Notes: a model not told the origin generated them from the sequence alone. Shown: positions 34,272-44,215, counted from the first letter of the stretch. The stretch is DNA of 64,000 bases from Haemophilus parainfluenzae (GCF_014931375.1 NZ_CP063117.1:1945891-2009890); one strand, 5' to 3'. Numbers and translations are program-made.

Positions 34272-34865
34272 CTACCTTTTATCACAAACTACTTTATTAA
34301 GTGTTTCTCTGCCTTCTTTAATCCGAGCATTGGCTTTTTTTCTAATGTTCGGGTCCTCATTTTGCTCAATGTATTTTGCTACATTCGCATTTCTGATTGC
34401 ATAAACAGGCACATACTGTGAATGTTTTGTCTCGCCTTTTTTATAAATCGTTGCACCTAACACACTGCCATAATATTCGCTGGCATCATTAGGTTTAATG
34501 TAATAATTACTGGTGTTAGTAACATCTACGCCATCATCACTTTTAAAGCCACTACAAATCCCTGCGGGTGAAAGAAACGTTGTTTTTGATGCCGCCGTTT
34601 CGTTAAATTTATATACTTCAAATTCAACGCTATTGGCCAGCTCTTCCATATCTTTTTCAGATTTAGGATCTAAACTTCTCTGTCCTTTTCCATCAATATA
34701 TTTCACTGTTTCAGAAATATTACTTTCAGAAACATTAACTGAAAGATTATTTTCAGGCGTTTTTACCTTTGTTGCATATACAACACTACTACCTTCGGCT
34801 GAAACAACTGACGCTGCTAAAATACAAAAAGAGTAAATCCCAATTTTTTTCTTAATATGACTCAT
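34272..34865 (-). CDS. Exported protein of unknown function
   Basis: A protein of about 197 residues with a signal peptide (MSHIKKKIGIYSFCILAASVVSA, cleavage after about residue 23). I do not recognise a family. The mature part has two Cys (one in AGICSGF, one in KVVCDKR) that could form a disulfide in the periplasm. The start is placed at the ATG at 34865; the frame opens further upstream but would overlap the VOC gene. It lies between the VOC gene and the small lipoprotein, all on the minus strand. Confidence 0.65.
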   Translation of the reverse strand: MSHIKKKIGIYSFCILAASVVSAEGSSVVYATKVKTPENNLSVNVSESNISETVKYIDGKGQRSLDPKSEKDMEELANSVEFEVYKFNETAASKTTFLSPAGICSGFKSDDGVDVTNTSNYYIKPNDASEYYGSVLGATIYKKGETKHSQYVPVYAIRNANVAKYIEQNEDPNIRKKANARIKEGRETLNKVVCDKR

Positions 34866-34884
34866 AATAATTTGATTTTCTACG

Positions 34885-35283
34885 TTAATAATTATTTTCA
34901 TATAACTCAATAGGTAAATAATCTGGGTCTCGGAAGAAAGTGTACTTCATTCCAGTTAATTCATCAACTCTAATTGGTTCACAATTAATACTGTTTTCCA
35001 GAAGATAAGCAACATATTCATCAATGTTATCGACTTTAAATGCCAAATGCCGTAAACCGCAGGCTTCAGGGTTGGTGACTCTTTGAGGCGGATTTGGGAA
35101 AGAAAATAGCTCTATTTGACTCCCATCCGGAAAACTTAAATCTAATTTATAACTATCTCGTTCTGCCCGATAAGTTTCATTTAGCGGTTTTGCCCCTAAA
35201 ATCTCCATATAAAAATGCTTCGAACGTGCATAGTTCGAAGCAATAATCGCAATATGGTGAAAACCTAATAATTGAGGTTTCAT
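34885..35283 (-). CDS. VOC (glyoxalase-like) family protein, YaeR type
   Basis: This 132-residue protein has the two-module VOC fold. It starts GFHHIAIIASNYARSKHFY, with the metal His in HHIAI, and later has QIELFSF, LRHLAFKVDNIDEY (His) and DPDYLPIELYE (Glu). These match E. coli YaeR closely in pattern. The substrate is unknown. Its ATG overlaps the end of ccmI by one base, so it may be carried on the ccm transcript. Confidence 0.85.
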   Translation of the reverse strand: MKPQLLGFHHIAIIASNYARSKHFYMEILGAKPLNETYRAERDSYKLDLSFPDGSQIELFSFPNPPQRVTNPEACGLRHLAFKVDNIDEYVAYLLENSINCEPIRVDELTGMKYTFFRDPDYLPIELYENNY

Positions 35284-36200
35284 TATTTCTCCGGGGTGAC
35301 GCTTTTTGCTTTTTCTTCTTCCTGTAAAGCAAGGGCATCACGTGCAGCACGAATACTCTTCTCAAGCATTGGCACTCGAGGATCATCTGGTTCCAATAAA
35401 CGTAACATCATTGCCCAGGTTACTGCCGCCATTTTATAATCCTCACCTTCAAAATAACTGAAAGCAAGTAAACTTAATGCTTCAGGGTTAGAATGATCTT
35501 GACGAATAATCTCACGTAAAAGCTGATTACCTTTCAGTTTATCCGTTTGATCTTCAGAAGACATTAACATACGCGCATAAGAAAGCTTATAATCTAAATT
35601 ATCCGGCTCAAGCTTATTCGCTTGTTGGTAACTATCAAAGGCTAATTTTCCATTACCTAAATTCATCCCTACCTGACCTAGCAACCACCATTTTTTAGCA
35701 TCCTTTGGTGTTTTTTGTAAATCCAAACGAAGTGCGGTAGAAAATTGTTGCATTTCTGCATCCGTCATTGGGTTTGTGTCTTCTTCTTTGATTCGTTCAA
35801 AGAAATAAGGTAATTTTGCCAATGTTTTTTCCATCATATCTTCGGCTTTCCAAGATCCCAAAGGGAAATAAGCCCCGCCAGCAATAATAGCCAAACCTAA
35901 TAAACCAGAAACAAACCATAACTTACCGTAATTTTTGGCATTTTTATCGAGCGTTTGTGTTTCTTGTTGAGGAATATCTTCCAACAATGTTTTTTGTAGC
36001 TCTTGTTTAAGTTGTTCAACGTTCTCTACTAAACCTTGCTGATTATCTTGCTCAATCTCTTTTAAGCGAGAAAAATACAATGCTTTATTTAATTCATCAC
36101 GCTTTTTGTCTTCTTTCGCTTTAACTGAACGCAACAAGGGATAAAAACAAATCAATGCCACCACTAAAGTGAGCACAATAATACTTAATGCAAAATTCAT
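35283..36200 (-). CDS. ccmI: Cytochrome c maturation protein CcmI (TPR type)
   Basis: CcmI presents apocytochrome c to the heme ligation complex. The 305-residue protein has an N-terminal membrane segment (about 3-20), a cytoplasmic coiled-coil stretch (SRLKEIEQDNQQGLVENVEQ) and a second membrane segment near 95-115. Periplasmic TPR repeats from about 160 follow (WWLLGQVGMNLGNGKLAFD). It is the last ccm gene, overlapping ccmH by one base. Confidence 0.88.
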   Translation of the reverse strand: MNFALSIIVLTLVVALICFYPLLRSVKAKEDKKRDELNKALYFSRLKEIEQDNQQGLVENVEQLKQELQKTLLEDIPQQETQTLDKNAKNYGKLWFVSGLLGLAIIAGGAYFPLGSWKAEDMMEKTLAKLPYFFERIKEEDTNPMTDAEMQQFSTALRLDLQKTPKDAKKWWLLGQVGMNLGNGKLAFDSYQQANKLEPDNLDYKLSYARMLMSSEDQTDKLKGNQLLREIIRQDHSNPEALSLLAFSYFEGEDYKMAAVTWAMMLRLLEPDDPRVPMLEKSIRAARDALALQEEEKAKSVTPEK

Positions 36201-36664
36201 TATTTATCCTTTTTTTTGAGTAAAGCCGATAAACGCGCATTCTCTTCGTCATCTAAAATCGCATCAGAATTAACCGCACTTGGGCTTTTTGATTTACGTT
36301 TAAATACAAATAAAATGCCAATCAACACTAACAAAATTGGGGCAATCCATAATACGATTGTTGACGTCGTCATTGGTGGATCATAAGTCACAAAATTGCC
36401 ATAACGTTGAATCATATAATCGACAACTTCACTTCGTTTTTTGCCTTCTTGTAACAACTCAAACACTTTGCCACGCATATCTACCGCAATGGTTGCATTC
36501 GAATCGGCAATATTGTTATTTTGACATTGTGGACAACGTAATTCTTGTGTTAATTGATGATAGTCCTTTTCTTGCTCTGGTGAAGCAAAATTCAATGCAT
36601 CAATGGAAGCTGTCGCCGAGATACTCACAAAAAGTGCGGTTAAAAAAAGCCATGATTTTTTCAT
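36200..36664 (-). CDS. ccmH: Cytochrome c maturation protein CcmH
   Basis: CcmH reduces the CxxCH Cys pair of apocytochrome c. The 154-residue protein has a signal peptide (1-20), the thiol motif LRCPQCQNNNIADSNA at about 43-58, a membrane helix near 105-125 and a charged tail. It overlaps dsbE and ccmI by one base each, a sign of tight coupling. Confidence 0.93.
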   Translation of the reverse strand: MKKSWLFLTALFVSISATASIDALNFASPEQEKDYHQLTQELRCPQCQNNNIADSNATIAVDMRGKVFELLQEGKKRSEVVDYMIQRYGNFVTYDPPMTTSTIVLWIAPILLVLIGILFVFKRKSKSPSAVNSDAILDDEENARLSALLKKKDK

Positions 36665-37209
36665 TATGGTTTCTCCGCGAGTTTGTCATAAATCGGTTTT
36701 AAGGTCTCATTCCAAACGCGTTCATTCACATCACCCGCTAAGCGATAATGAATCACACCTTTGCCATCCACGATAAATGTTTCTGGTGCGCCGTAAACCC
36801 CCAAATCTAATGCAAAAGAACCTTTTTCATCTTTAAGCACAAGACTATAAGGATTGCCTAAATCTTTCAGCCATTTTATCGCTTTTGGTGATTCATCTTT
36901 ATAGTCGATACCAATGATTGTTACACCTTGTTTAGCCAATTGATTCAAGTATTGATGCTCGGCATAACAAGTTGGACACCAAGTTGCCCACACATTTAAT
37001 AGAATCGGTTTGCCTTGTTGGAAAATTTCATTACCGTAGGTTTTATTTTCCAATAAATCCGTTAATGTTTTCTGTGGCACTGGTTTTCCCACAAGCGCAG
37101 ATTCTAACGCTTTTGGATCATCACCTTGCGCGTTACGTCCTAACTGAACTAAAAAAGCAGCAGCCACAGCAAGAAAAATAATAAGTGGGATAAGTAATTT
37201 TTTATTCAT
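36664..37209 (-). CDS. dsbE: Thiol:disulfide interchange protein DsbE (CcmG)
   Basis: DsbE is a membrane-anchored thioredoxin-like reductant for cytochrome c maturation. The 181-residue protein has an N-terminal anchor (about 4-22) and the active site WATWCPTCYAEH at about 74-85. Downstream are GVYGAPETFIVDGKG, with the cis-Pro, and HYRLAGDVNERVW. It lies between ccmF and ccmH. Confidence 0.95.
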   Translation of the reverse strand: MNKKLLIPLIIFLAVAAAFLVQLGRNAQGDDPKALESALVGKPVPQKTLTDLLENKTYGNEIFQQGKPILLNVWATWCPTCYAEHQYLNQLAKQGVTIIGIDYKDESPKAIKWLKDLGNPYSLVLKDEKGSFALDLGVYGAPETFIVDGKGVIHYRLAGDVNERVWNETLKPIYDKLAEKP

Positions 37210-37271
37210 AACACTATCAATTTCACATCTATTTCACATCTATTTCTAAGGGCATACGCCCCTTATTACAA

Positions 37272-39221
37272 TTAAGACTGTTTAACTAATCGACTAAAAC
37301 GATAACGACGGTCAAACATACAGAGCAAGCCACCTAATGCCATAAACAATCCGCCAATCCAAATCCAACGGATAAATGGTTTATAGTAAAGACGTAGTGC
37401 CCATGAGTTATCATCTATTTTTTCACCTAAAGCGACATAAAGATCGCGAGTAAAGCCCCAATTAATTGCCGCTTCCGTCATTGGCATTTTACTGACGGTA
37501 TAAAAACGTTTTTCAGCAAATAATGTTGCTTCTGGTTTACCCGCTTTTGAAATGTCGATTTGTGCTTTACCGCCCATATAGTTAGGACCATTTGCATCAC
37601 TCACGCCAGCAAATTTAAAGTCATAATTAGCAATCTGCACTGTATCACCCACAGCCATTCGCACATCACGTTCTACACTGAAGTTTTGACTAAAGGCAAT
37701 TCCCCAAACGGTCATCGCTACACCAAGGTGAGCCAAAATCATCCCCCAATGGGAACGAGAAAGTTTGGTAATACCTTTAAAGAAAGATTCGCGGTGTGTT
37801 GCCCGTTGTTTCATTTCGTAGAGACTGAGTAACACAATAATGACAGACATCATGGTGCCAAGCACAGCACTGACGGTGAGTTTATTTTGTAAGAAATACG
37901 GTAAAGCAAAACCTGCAATCGCCATCACAATGACACTCACAACAACCGGTGTACGAATTTCAGAGAACTGATCGCGACGCCATTTTACTAACGGTCCAAT
38001 ACCCAGTAATAAGGCAAACGGAGTCATAATAATCAAGAACATTTGATCAAAGAATGGCGCACCGATCGAAATAGATCCCAAACCTAATTGTTTATGAACT
38101 AACGGCAATAACGTTCCTAAGAACACCACACAAAGTGCGGTCATTAATAGGATGTTATTTAATAATAATAACGTTTCACGAGAATAGCGCTCTGCATTAT
38201 CATGCGAACGAATTTGGTTGCCTTTATAAGCATACAAGGTTAACGAGCCACCTATCACTACAACCAAATAAGCAAGAATATACAAACCACGTGTTGGATC
38301 TGAAGCAAAGGCGTGTACTGACACTAAGATACCGGAACGAACTAAGAATGTACCCAGTAAGCAAAGGGAGAACGCCAAAATCGCTAAAAGCACAGTCCAA
38401 GCTTTAAAAGAGCCACGTTTTTCAGTCACCGCTAAAGAGTGGATTAATGCGGTTCCCGCAAGCCAAGGCATTAAAGAAGAGTTTTCTACTGGATCCCAGA
38501 ACCACCAGCCACCCCAGCCGAGCTCATAATATGCCCACCAAGAACCGAGCACGATCCCGAGTGTTAAAAACACCCAAGCAGCGATCGTCCAAGGACGTGA
38601 CCATCTAGCCCAAGCTGAGTCTAATTTACCCGTCATTAATGATGCGATCGCAAAGGCAAAAGCAACAGAAAAACCAACATATCCCATATAAAGTAATGGT
38701 GGGTGGAAAATTAAGCCCACATCTTGCAACATTGGATTGAGTTCTCTGCCATCTACTGGGAAGTCAGGGAATGTACGGGTAAACGGATTTGAGGTAAATA
38801 ATACGAAGAGTAAAAAGCCGATGCTAATAATCCCCATAATACCTAATACACGAGCTACTGCTTCCTGTGGCAAGTGTTTGCTAAATAAGGCTACTGCTGC
38901 ACCCCAAAGTGTTAATAACCAAATCCAAAGTAATAATGACCCCTCATGTGAGCCCCAAACTGCAGATAAACGATAATAAATCGGCAAGCTGCTGTTAGAG
39001 TTATTTACCACATATTGCACACTGAAATCATTTACAGCAAACAGATAGAACAATGCTGCAAACGCAATGGTTAAAGTAAAAAATAAACCATAAGTCATTG
39101 GACGAGCCAATGACATAAGTTGAGGATGACCTTTTTCAGCTCCCCATAATGGGAGAATGGCTAAAAAGAATGAAACGGCAAGGCTTAAAGCAAGCGCATA
39201 ATTTCCTAATTCAGCAATCAT
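37272..39221 (-). CDS. ccmF: Heme lyase CcmF
   Basis: CcmF attaches heme to apocytochrome c. The 649-residue protein has about 14-15 membrane segments and the tryptophan-rich heme-binding WWD motif GWGGWWFWDPVENSSLMPW near 233-251. The conserved periplasmic His residues are in context, for example SVWGSHEGSLLLW. Length is typical. Start ATG overlaps ccmE by one base. Confidence 0.97.
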   Translation of the reverse strand: MIAELGNYALALSLAVSFFLAILPLWGAEKGHPQLMSLARPMTYGLFFTLTIAFAALFYLFAVNDFSVQYVVNNSNSSLPIYYRLSAVWGSHEGSLLLWIWLLTLWGAAVALFSKHLPQEAVARVLGIMGIISIGFLLFVLFTSNPFTRTFPDFPVDGRELNPMLQDVGLIFHPPLLYMGYVGFSVAFAFAIASLMTGKLDSAWARWSRPWTIAAWVFLTLGIVLGSWWAYYELGWGGWWFWDPVENSSLMPWLAGTALIHSLAVTEKRGSFKAWTVLLAILAFSLCLLGTFLVRSGILVSVHAFASDPTRGLYILAYLVVVIGGSLTLYAYKGNQIRSHDNAERYSRETLLLLNNILLMTALCVVFLGTLLPLVHKQLGLGSISIGAPFFDQMFLIIMTPFALLLGIGPLVKWRRDQFSEIRTPVVVSVIVMAIAGFALPYFLQNKLTVSAVLGTMMSVIIVLLSLYEMKQRATHRESFFKGITKLSRSHWGMILAHLGVAMTVWGIAFSQNFSVERDVRMAVGDTVQIANYDFKFAGVSDANGPNYMGGKAQIDISKAGKPEATLFAEKRFYTVSKMPMTEAAINWGFTRDLYVALGEKIDDNSWALRLYYKPFIRWIWIGGLFMALGGLLCMFDRRYRFSRLVKQS

Positions 39222-39751
39222 TAGCGACCTTCTTGCGATTTTTGCTGGGTTTCTTTATAACGACGATCGGCTTCACTCTCGCCTTTTAGTTCTGCCCCCA
39301 TTGGTTTATGCATTTTCTTCATTTTCTCACCTAATTCTGGCGGCACATAATTTTCATCATGTTTAGCAAGCACTTCTGTTGCTTCTAATAAGGTTGGTTC
39401 TTTTAACACACCTTGCGCAACAATACCCTGTCCCTCACGGAAAAGATCCGGCAGAATACCTTCGTATTCAACTGTAATTGATGGACCAATATCATTCACA
39501 TCAAAGCGAACTTTGAGACTTTTCGGATCTCGACTAACAGAGCCTTCAACCACCATACCACCAACACGAATACGTTGCCCAACTTCAGGTTTTTGATCAG
39601 GATTTCCGTCTTTCCCTTCTACAACTTCCGAAGGGGTATAAAATAAATCAATATTTTGGCGAAGCGCATAAAGCACCAAACCTGTCGCAATCGAAATACC
39701 TAAAATCACAAAGATGATGATCGAAAGTCTTGATTTACGTCTTGGATTCAT
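39221..39751 (-). CDS. ccmE: Heme chaperone CcmE
   Basis: CcmE binds heme covalently through a His and passes it to CcmF. The 176-residue protein has an N-terminal anchor (about 9-29), a beta-barrel core ([20 protein letters not shown]) and the heme site [12 protein letters not shown] with the expected His near 130. Start overlaps ccmD (ATGA). Confidence 0.96.
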   Translation of the reverse strand: MNPRRKSRLSIIIFVILGISIATGLVLYALRQNIDLFYTPSEVVEGKDGNPDQKPEVGQRIRVGGMVVEGSVSRDPKSLKVRFDVNDIGPSITVEYEGILPDLFREGQGIVAQGVLKEPTLLEATEVLAKHDENYVPPELGEKMKKMHKPMGAELKGESEADRRYKETQQKSQEGR

Positions 39752-39951
39752 AGCGTATTTCCTTTATTTGCTTGGTTTAAACGAGCTTCACGTTGTTGCT
39801 CGCGTAACACCTCTTTTAATACTGCTTTACGCCCCTTGACGCTTTGTATCGCCAAAATGATCATTGCCACGAGGCTAATGCCATAGGAAAGCCACACATA
39901 AAAACCATAGCCTCCCATATTGATAAAATCACTCCAACTTTGGAAAAACAT
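39748..39951 (-). CDS. ccmD: Heme exporter accessory protein CcmD
   Basis: A small 67-residue membrane protein that helps release holo-CcmE from CcmABC. It has the family pattern [19 protein letters not shown], one membrane helix, and a charged C-terminal tail. It lies between ccmC and ccmE, as in other Pasteurellaceae. Confidence 0.93.
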   Translation of the reverse strand: MFFQSWSDFINMGGYGFYVWLSYGISLVAMIILAIQSVKGRKAVLKEVLREQQREARLNQANKGNTL

Positions 39952-39980
39952 TTTCCGCTCCCTAAAATAAAAATAAAAAA

Positions 39981-40721
39981 CTATTTCAGCTTACTTGCTA
40001 ACTCTTTTACCCATGGACGTTTACTGTCTTCTTTTAGCAATTCAACGCGGTAACGCACAAGCGTAAACCAAATGGATAAAAATAAAAATCCAAAAATACA
40101 TAAAATCAGTGGAATTAACATCGGCGTTGCAATCGACGGTTTTTCAAACTTCGTGATACTTGCCCCTTGATGTAAGGTATTCCACCACTCTACGGAAAAG
40201 TGAATGATTGGTAAATTCACTACACCAACAATACACAAGATACCCGCTGATTTTGCACCCACAGCACGATCAGAAAATGCAGAATAAAGCGCTAATACAC
40301 CAATATATAAGAAGAAAAGAATCAGTTCAGCGGTTAAACGTGCATCCCACACCCACCAGGTTCCCCACATTGGTTTACCCCAAATTGCGCCTGTGACTAA
40401 CGCGATAAAGGTAAACATCGCACCAATAGGCGCCATGGCAACCATCGAAAGATGAGCGGCTTTAATTTGCCAAACTAACGCAATAATGGCCGCAACGGCC
40501 ATCGAGCCATAGACGCCCATTGACCAAATCGCTGCCGGCACATGAACATACATAATTCGGAAACTATTGCCTTGCTGATAATCTGCTGGAGCATAAGCTA
40601 AGCCCCATACGATGCCAACAGCCAATAATAAAACCGCAATCACACCAAAGAATGGGCTCAATTTACCACATAAATGATATTGGGTTTCATGTTTTGCGTA
40701 AGGATGTAACCACTTCCACAT
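39981..40721 (-). CDS. ccmC: Heme exporter/chaperone-loading protein CcmC
   Basis: CcmC loads heme onto CcmE. The 246-residue protein has six membrane segments. The WWD heme motif WGKPMWGTWWVWDARLT lies near 125-141, and His residues flank it (RIMYVHVPAAIWS). It lies between ccmB and ccmD on the same strand. Confidence 0.96.
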   Translation of the reverse strand: MWKWLHPYAKHETQYHLCGKLSPFFGVIAVLLLAVGIVWGLAYAPADYQQGNSFRIMYVHVPAAIWSMGVYGSMAVAAIIALVWQIKAAHLSMVAMAPIGAMFTFIALVTGAIWGKPMWGTWWVWDARLTAELILFFLYIGVLALYSAFSDRAVGAKSAGILCIVGVVNLPIIHFSVEWWNTLHQGASITKFEKPSIATPMLIPLILCIFGFLFLSIWFTLVRYRVELLKEDSKRPWVKELASKLK

Positions 40722-40788
40722 AAAAGATCCTTAATTCAAAAAATAAAAAACAGTTAAAAATCTGACCGCACTTTCACCGTAATGATGA

Positions 40789-41454
40789 TTAATTATCTAA
40801 ACTAATTCGTAGTGCCGCTGCAATAGCGAAAGGCGATAATGTTATCGCGCCAGCCAAAATTGCACCTAAAATAGCAAGCTGTCCGCCATAAGGGAGATTT
40901 AATGCGGCGGCATCTAAAATTGCTGAAGCAAAAATTAAAACCGGAATAAATAATGGTACCACAAGTAAACTCAGCAATACGCCACCTTTACGCAACCCCA
41001 CCGTCAATGCCACACCAATTGCGCCAATGCAGCTTAAAATCGGTGTGCCCACTAAGAGTGTAAGCACCAATGCCCACCAAATATTCACTTCCAACGAAAG
41101 CAATAAAGCCGCAATAGGTGAAAGTAAAATCAACGGCAAACCTGTTAATAACCAGTGTGCAACAACTTTTGCAAGTGCCGTTAGCGCTAAAGGTTGAGCC
41201 GTGAGCATCAATTGTTCTAAAGAGCCATCAATAAAGTCATCTCGGAATAAGCGTTCAAAAGACAGCAACGCAGAAAGCAATGCGGCCACCCAAGCAACTC
41301 CAGGTGCGATGCGAGAAAGTAATTTAGGATCCGGCCCAATGACTAATGGAAACAGCGTAATCACGATTAGAAAGAACCAAAGCGGGTTCAGTATTTCCGC
41401 TTGTTTACGAGTCGCAATCTTCAGTTCACGCTTTATAATCTGTAAAAATATCAT
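40789..41454 (-). CDS. ccmB: Heme exporter membrane protein CcmB
   Basis: The permease partner of the ATPase CcmA. The 221-residue protein has six membrane segments and the conserved LFRDDFIDGSLEQLML near 69-84. The 67-bp gap to ccmC holds one uptake signal, and 6 bp separate it from ccmA. Confidence 0.95.
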   Translation of the reverse strand: MIFLQIIKRELKIATRKQAEILNPLWFFLIVITLFPLVIGPDPKLLSRIAPGVAWVAALLSALLSFERLFRDDFIDGSLEQLMLTAQPLALTALAKVVAHWLLTGLPLILLSPIAALLLSLEVNIWWALVLTLLVGTPILSCIGAIGVALTVGLRKGGVLLSLLVVPLFIPVLIFASAILDAAALNLPYGGQLAILGAILAGAITLSPFAIAAALRISLDN

Positions 41455-41460
41455 AAAAAT

Positions 41461-42102
41461 CTAAGGGTTATATTTATAATCAGCAAGATTGATTTTCTTT
41501 AATAGGCTACTTGGTACTTCTTGATGACTCGTTAAAATCACCATTCCACCTTTTTTAGCATGATTTTCAAAAAGTGCGGTCAAAACTTCAACCCCTTTTT
41601 TGTCTATTGCTGTAAAAGGTTCGTCCAAAATCCAAAGAGGTGCTTCTGAGATCCATAATCTTGCCAAGGCAATGCGCTTTTGCTGACCAGCTGAAAGTTG
41701 GGCAGCCGGTAAATCTTCACGTCCAAGTAAGCCTACAGTTTCAAGCACATCCCATAAGATATCAGTGCCTTGCTGACTTTGACTAATCTGCTGATAAAAT
41801 TTTAAATTTTCCCATGCCGTTAATTCAGGCTTTACGCCAGAATGATGGCCGAGATAAAGTAGCTGATGATGGTATTCTTCGCGTTGTTTTGTAATCTCGT
41901 CTGAATTCCACCGCACTTTACCTTCTACAGGCTGTGCAAGGCCAGCTAAAATGCGCAATAAACTTGTTTTGCCGATACCATTGTGCCCTTCAATTTGCAC
42001 GAAATCACCGCTTTGAAATTGCAGTGAAAGATCAGTGAACAATATGCGATCGCCACGTTGACACGCTAATTGTTCTAATTGAAGTTGATGAGCAGGAAAC
42101 AT
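41461..42102 (-). CDS. ccmA: Heme exporter ATP-binding protein CcmA
   Basis: The ABC ATPase that powers release of holo-CcmE. The 213-residue protein has Walker [17 protein letters not shown], signature [15 protein letters not shown], Walker [15 protein letters not shown] and the H-loop His in ILTSHQE. It is the first gene of ccmABCDEF-dsbE-ccmHI. One uptake signal lies inside the gene at about 41574. Confidence 0.96.
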   Translation of the reverse strand: MFPAHQLQLEQLACQRGDRILFTDLSLQFQSGDFVQIEGHNGIGKTSLLRILAGLAQPVEGKVRWNSDEITKQREEYHHQLLYLGHHSGVKPELTAWENLKFYQQISQSQQGTDILWDVLETVGLLGREDLPAAQLSAGQQKRIALARLWISEAPLWILDEPFTAIDKKGVEVLTALFENHAKKGGMVILTSHQEVPSSLLKKINLADYKYNP

Positions 42103-42234
42103 AGTCTCAGCCTTAAAAATAAAACCTTGTTAAAAATCAGCGGGTATTCTACCACAAGGGGAAATTTTGACGAGATTTTAAGGGCTAAAAGGTATAACTA
42201 TTTAGGCGTAGATCGGTGTATTTATTGATTTAAA

Positions 42235-42303
42235 ACAAATTAAGCTTTTCTAGCCTATTCATCGGATAATCAAATAATTAAAAGATTTACTGATCTAAAT
42301 CAA
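42235..42303 (+). promoter_or_regulatory. Two FNR-like sites upstream of sodA
   Basis: TTGATTTAAAACAA (42235-42248) and CTGATCTAAATCAA (42290-42303) each differ from the FNR consensus TTGAT-N4-ATCAA by one base. The second is centred about 28 bp upstream of the start expected from the -10 box TACCAT (42313-42318), a position that would repress. This fits anaerobic repression of the manganese SOD as known in E. coli. Inference only. The rest of the 283-bp gap is AT-rich without a gene. Confidence 0.4.
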
Positions 42304-42385
42304 ATTTTCTGCTACCATTTATCTACTTTTTGATGTTGTTTTATCAAAAACATTACCTTAACTTTATTTAAAAAAGGAACATATT

Positions 42386-43033
42386 ATGTCTTATACTCTA
42401 CCTGAATTAGGTTACGCTTATGATGCGTTAGAACCACATTTTGATGCGCAAACAATGGAAATTCACCACACTAAGCACCACCAAGCTTATGTAAACAATG
42501 CAAACGCGGTGTTAGAAACTTTACCTGCTGAATTTTCTGAAATGTGCTCAGGTCAATTAATCAGCCAATTAGACAAAATCCCAGCTGAAAAACGTACTGC
42601 ATTACGTAACAACGCAGGCGGTCACGCAAACCACAGCTTATTCTGGAAATCATTGAAAAAAGGCACCACTTTACAGGGTGATTTAAAAGCAGCTATCGAA
42701 CGTGATTTCGGTTCTGTAGAAAACTTCAAAGCTGAATTTGAAAAAGCAGCAGCGACTCGTTTCGGTTCAGGTTGGGCATGGTTAGTGATTAACCAAGGTA
42801 AATTATCTGTTGTTTCTACAGCAAATCAAGATTCTCCATTAATGGGTAAAGAAATCGCAGGTTGTGAAGGTTTCCCACTTTTAGGTTTAGATGTTTGGGA
42901 ACACGCTTACTACTTGAAATTCCAAAACCGTCGTCCAGACTACATCAAAGAATTCTGGAACGTAGTGAACTGGGATTTCGTTGCGGAGCGTTTAGCTAAA
43001 AAATTAGCAGATTGCGGATGTGCAGCTAAATAA
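42386..43033 (+). CDS. sodA: Superoxide dismutase [Mn]
   Basis: SodA converts superoxide to peroxide and oxygen in the cytoplasm. The 215-residue protein has the metal-binding His in [15 protein letters not shown] (about 25-39), NHSLFWKSL, and the C-terminal [18 protein letters not shown] with Asp and His ligands. The pattern [18 protein letters not shown] points to the Mn form. AAAGGAAC precedes the ATG. It is divergent from ccmA, the same neighbourhood as in H. influenzae. Confidence 0.97.
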   Translation: MSYTLPELGYAYDALEPHFDAQTMEIHHTKHHQAYVNNANAVLETLPAEFSEMCSGQLISQLDKIPAEKRTALRNNAGGHANHSLFWKSLKKGTTLQGDLKAAIERDFGSVENFKAEFEKAAATRFGSGWAWLVINQGKLSVVSTANQDSPLMGKEIAGCEGFPLLGLDVWEHAYYLKFQNRRPDYIKEFWNVVNWDFVAERLAKKLADCGCAAK

Positions 43034-43054
43034 TCACTTCTCAAAATATATAAA

Positions 43055-43083
43055 AAATCGCCTATTTTTAGGCGATTTTTTTA
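43055..43083. terminator. Terminator between sodA and the convergent methyltransferase-like gene
   Basis: AAATCGCCTA (43055-43064) pairs with TAGGCGATTT (43069-43078) through TTTT, with T and A runs on either side. Confidence 0.9.
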
Positions 43084-43087
43084 TTGG

Positions 43088-43531
43088 TTAAATCCAACGT
43101 CTGACTTTTTTCTTATAAGCCAAATAAGACTCACCAAACTTCTTCTCTAGCCAGTATTCTTCAGGTTTAATTTGCCATTGTGTGATGAGATAAATAAATA
43201 GAAAAACACCTAAAAAACTAACCGCACTTTGCAAATAAAACGCCCATGCCACTAACAAGCCAGCTAAACTTAAATACATTGGGTTACGACTAAAGCGATA
43301 GATACCACTTACCACAAATACTTTGCTTTTCTCTAAATGGATGGGATGAATATTAGCTTTATTTTTGTAGAATTGCCAAACACTGAAAAAACCAACAAAA
43401 GATGAAGCCAACGCAATCAGATAAGTAATCACGATATTGATTGTAACAGGGTAAGGATTAGGTAAGCATATCATGATAAGTGCACAGCCAATAAAAATGA
43501 CGGGTGGCGGCACAATAGGTTTCTGAATCAT
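43088..43531 (-). CDS. Isoprenylcysteine/phospholipid methyltransferase-like membrane protein
   Basis: The protein has about 147 residues and four or five hydrophobic segments. It has the signature of the ICMT/PEMT membrane methyltransferase family, SGIYRFSRNPMYLSLAGLL, followed by the C-terminal EEYWLEKKFGESYLAYKKKVRRW. These enzymes use S-adenosylmethionine; bacterial substrates are mostly unknown. The start is placed at MIQKPIVPPP (43531). The frame opens upstream but runs into the yfgM terminator. Confidence 0.8.
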   Translation of the reverse strand: MIQKPIVPPPVIFIGCALIMICLPNPYPVTINIVITYLIALASSFVGFFSVWQFYKNKANIHPIHLEKSKVFVVSGIYRFSRNPMYLSLAGLLVAWAFYLQSAVSFLGVFLFIYLITQWQIKPEEYWLEKKFGESYLAYKKKVRRWI

Positions 43532-43547
43532 AAGATCAAAAATCCAA

Positions 43548-43573
43548 TAAAAAAGCCCGAGCAATTCGGGCTA
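43548..43573 (-). terminator. Terminator of the hisS-yfgM region
   Basis: AGCCCGA/TCGGGCT with a short loop, followed on the minus strand by a T run (TTTTTTATTGG). It lies after the yfgM stop. Confidence 0.8.
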
Positions 43574-43582
43574 ATTAAAATA

Positions 43583-44197
43583 TTACAGATTATTTAATTT
43601 CATCTGCGCCATTTGTTTTTCTAACGGGTTACCGCTTTTTTGTGCATTCTCAAAGCTTGCTTTAGCACCATTCACATCGCCTTTTGCGACTTGAATATCG
43701 CCCGCTAAAAGATCTTTACGTGCACTAAAGCCTTGGCTTTTCACTTGATTTAGACTTGCTAGTGCTGCATCAAATTGACCTTGTTGGAATTGCACTGCAG
43801 ACAAACGAAGCGCTGCAAGAGACGTTAAGATATCATCTTGTGATTGAGCAATCGCTTGTTTTAAGCTATTTTCTGCAGAGGCGTAATCTTGTTTTGCAAC
43901 AAAACCTTTTGCTTCATCTAATAAGCTAAATACCGCATAGCTGGTTTTATCATGCGCTTTCACAAATTCAGCCACTTTAGCTTGTTGTGCCGCGGCATCT
44001 TTGTTTGTGGTATAAACTAAGGCATCATATTCAGCAGACGCCTGCATGATTTGATTGGCTTGATAAGACTGCCAATAACGCCAGCCCAACATCCCGCCTA
44101 CACCAAGAATAAAAGCGGCAATAATGGTTTTGCCATTGTCTTTCCACCATTCTTTTAACTGGTTCAGTTCTTGTTCTTCTTCAATGGTATATGCCAT
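43583..44197 (-). CDS. yfgM: YfgM, ancillary SecYEG-associated TPR protein
   Basis: YfgM is an inner-membrane protein that links SecYEG to periplasmic chaperones and works with PpiD. The 204-residue protein has the typical start AYTIEEEQELNQLKEWWKDN and one membrane helix (about 24-42, IIAAFILGVGGMLGWRYW). Periplasmic TPR-like repeats follow. It lies directly after hisS. The partner PpiD is also in this window at 57.3 kb. Confidence 0.92.
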   Translation of the reverse strand: MAYTIEEEQELNQLKEWWKDNGKTIIAAFILGVGGMLGWRYWQSYQANQIMQASAEYDALVYTTNKDAAAQQAKVAEFVKAHDKTSYAVFSLLDEAKGFVAKQDYASAENSLKQAIAQSQDDILTSLAALRLSAVQFQQGQFDAALASLNQVKSQGFSARKDLLAGDIQVAKGDVNGAKASFENAQKSGNPLEKQMAQMKLNNL

Positions 44198-44215
44198 TTT
44201 CCTATCCTTCTAAAA

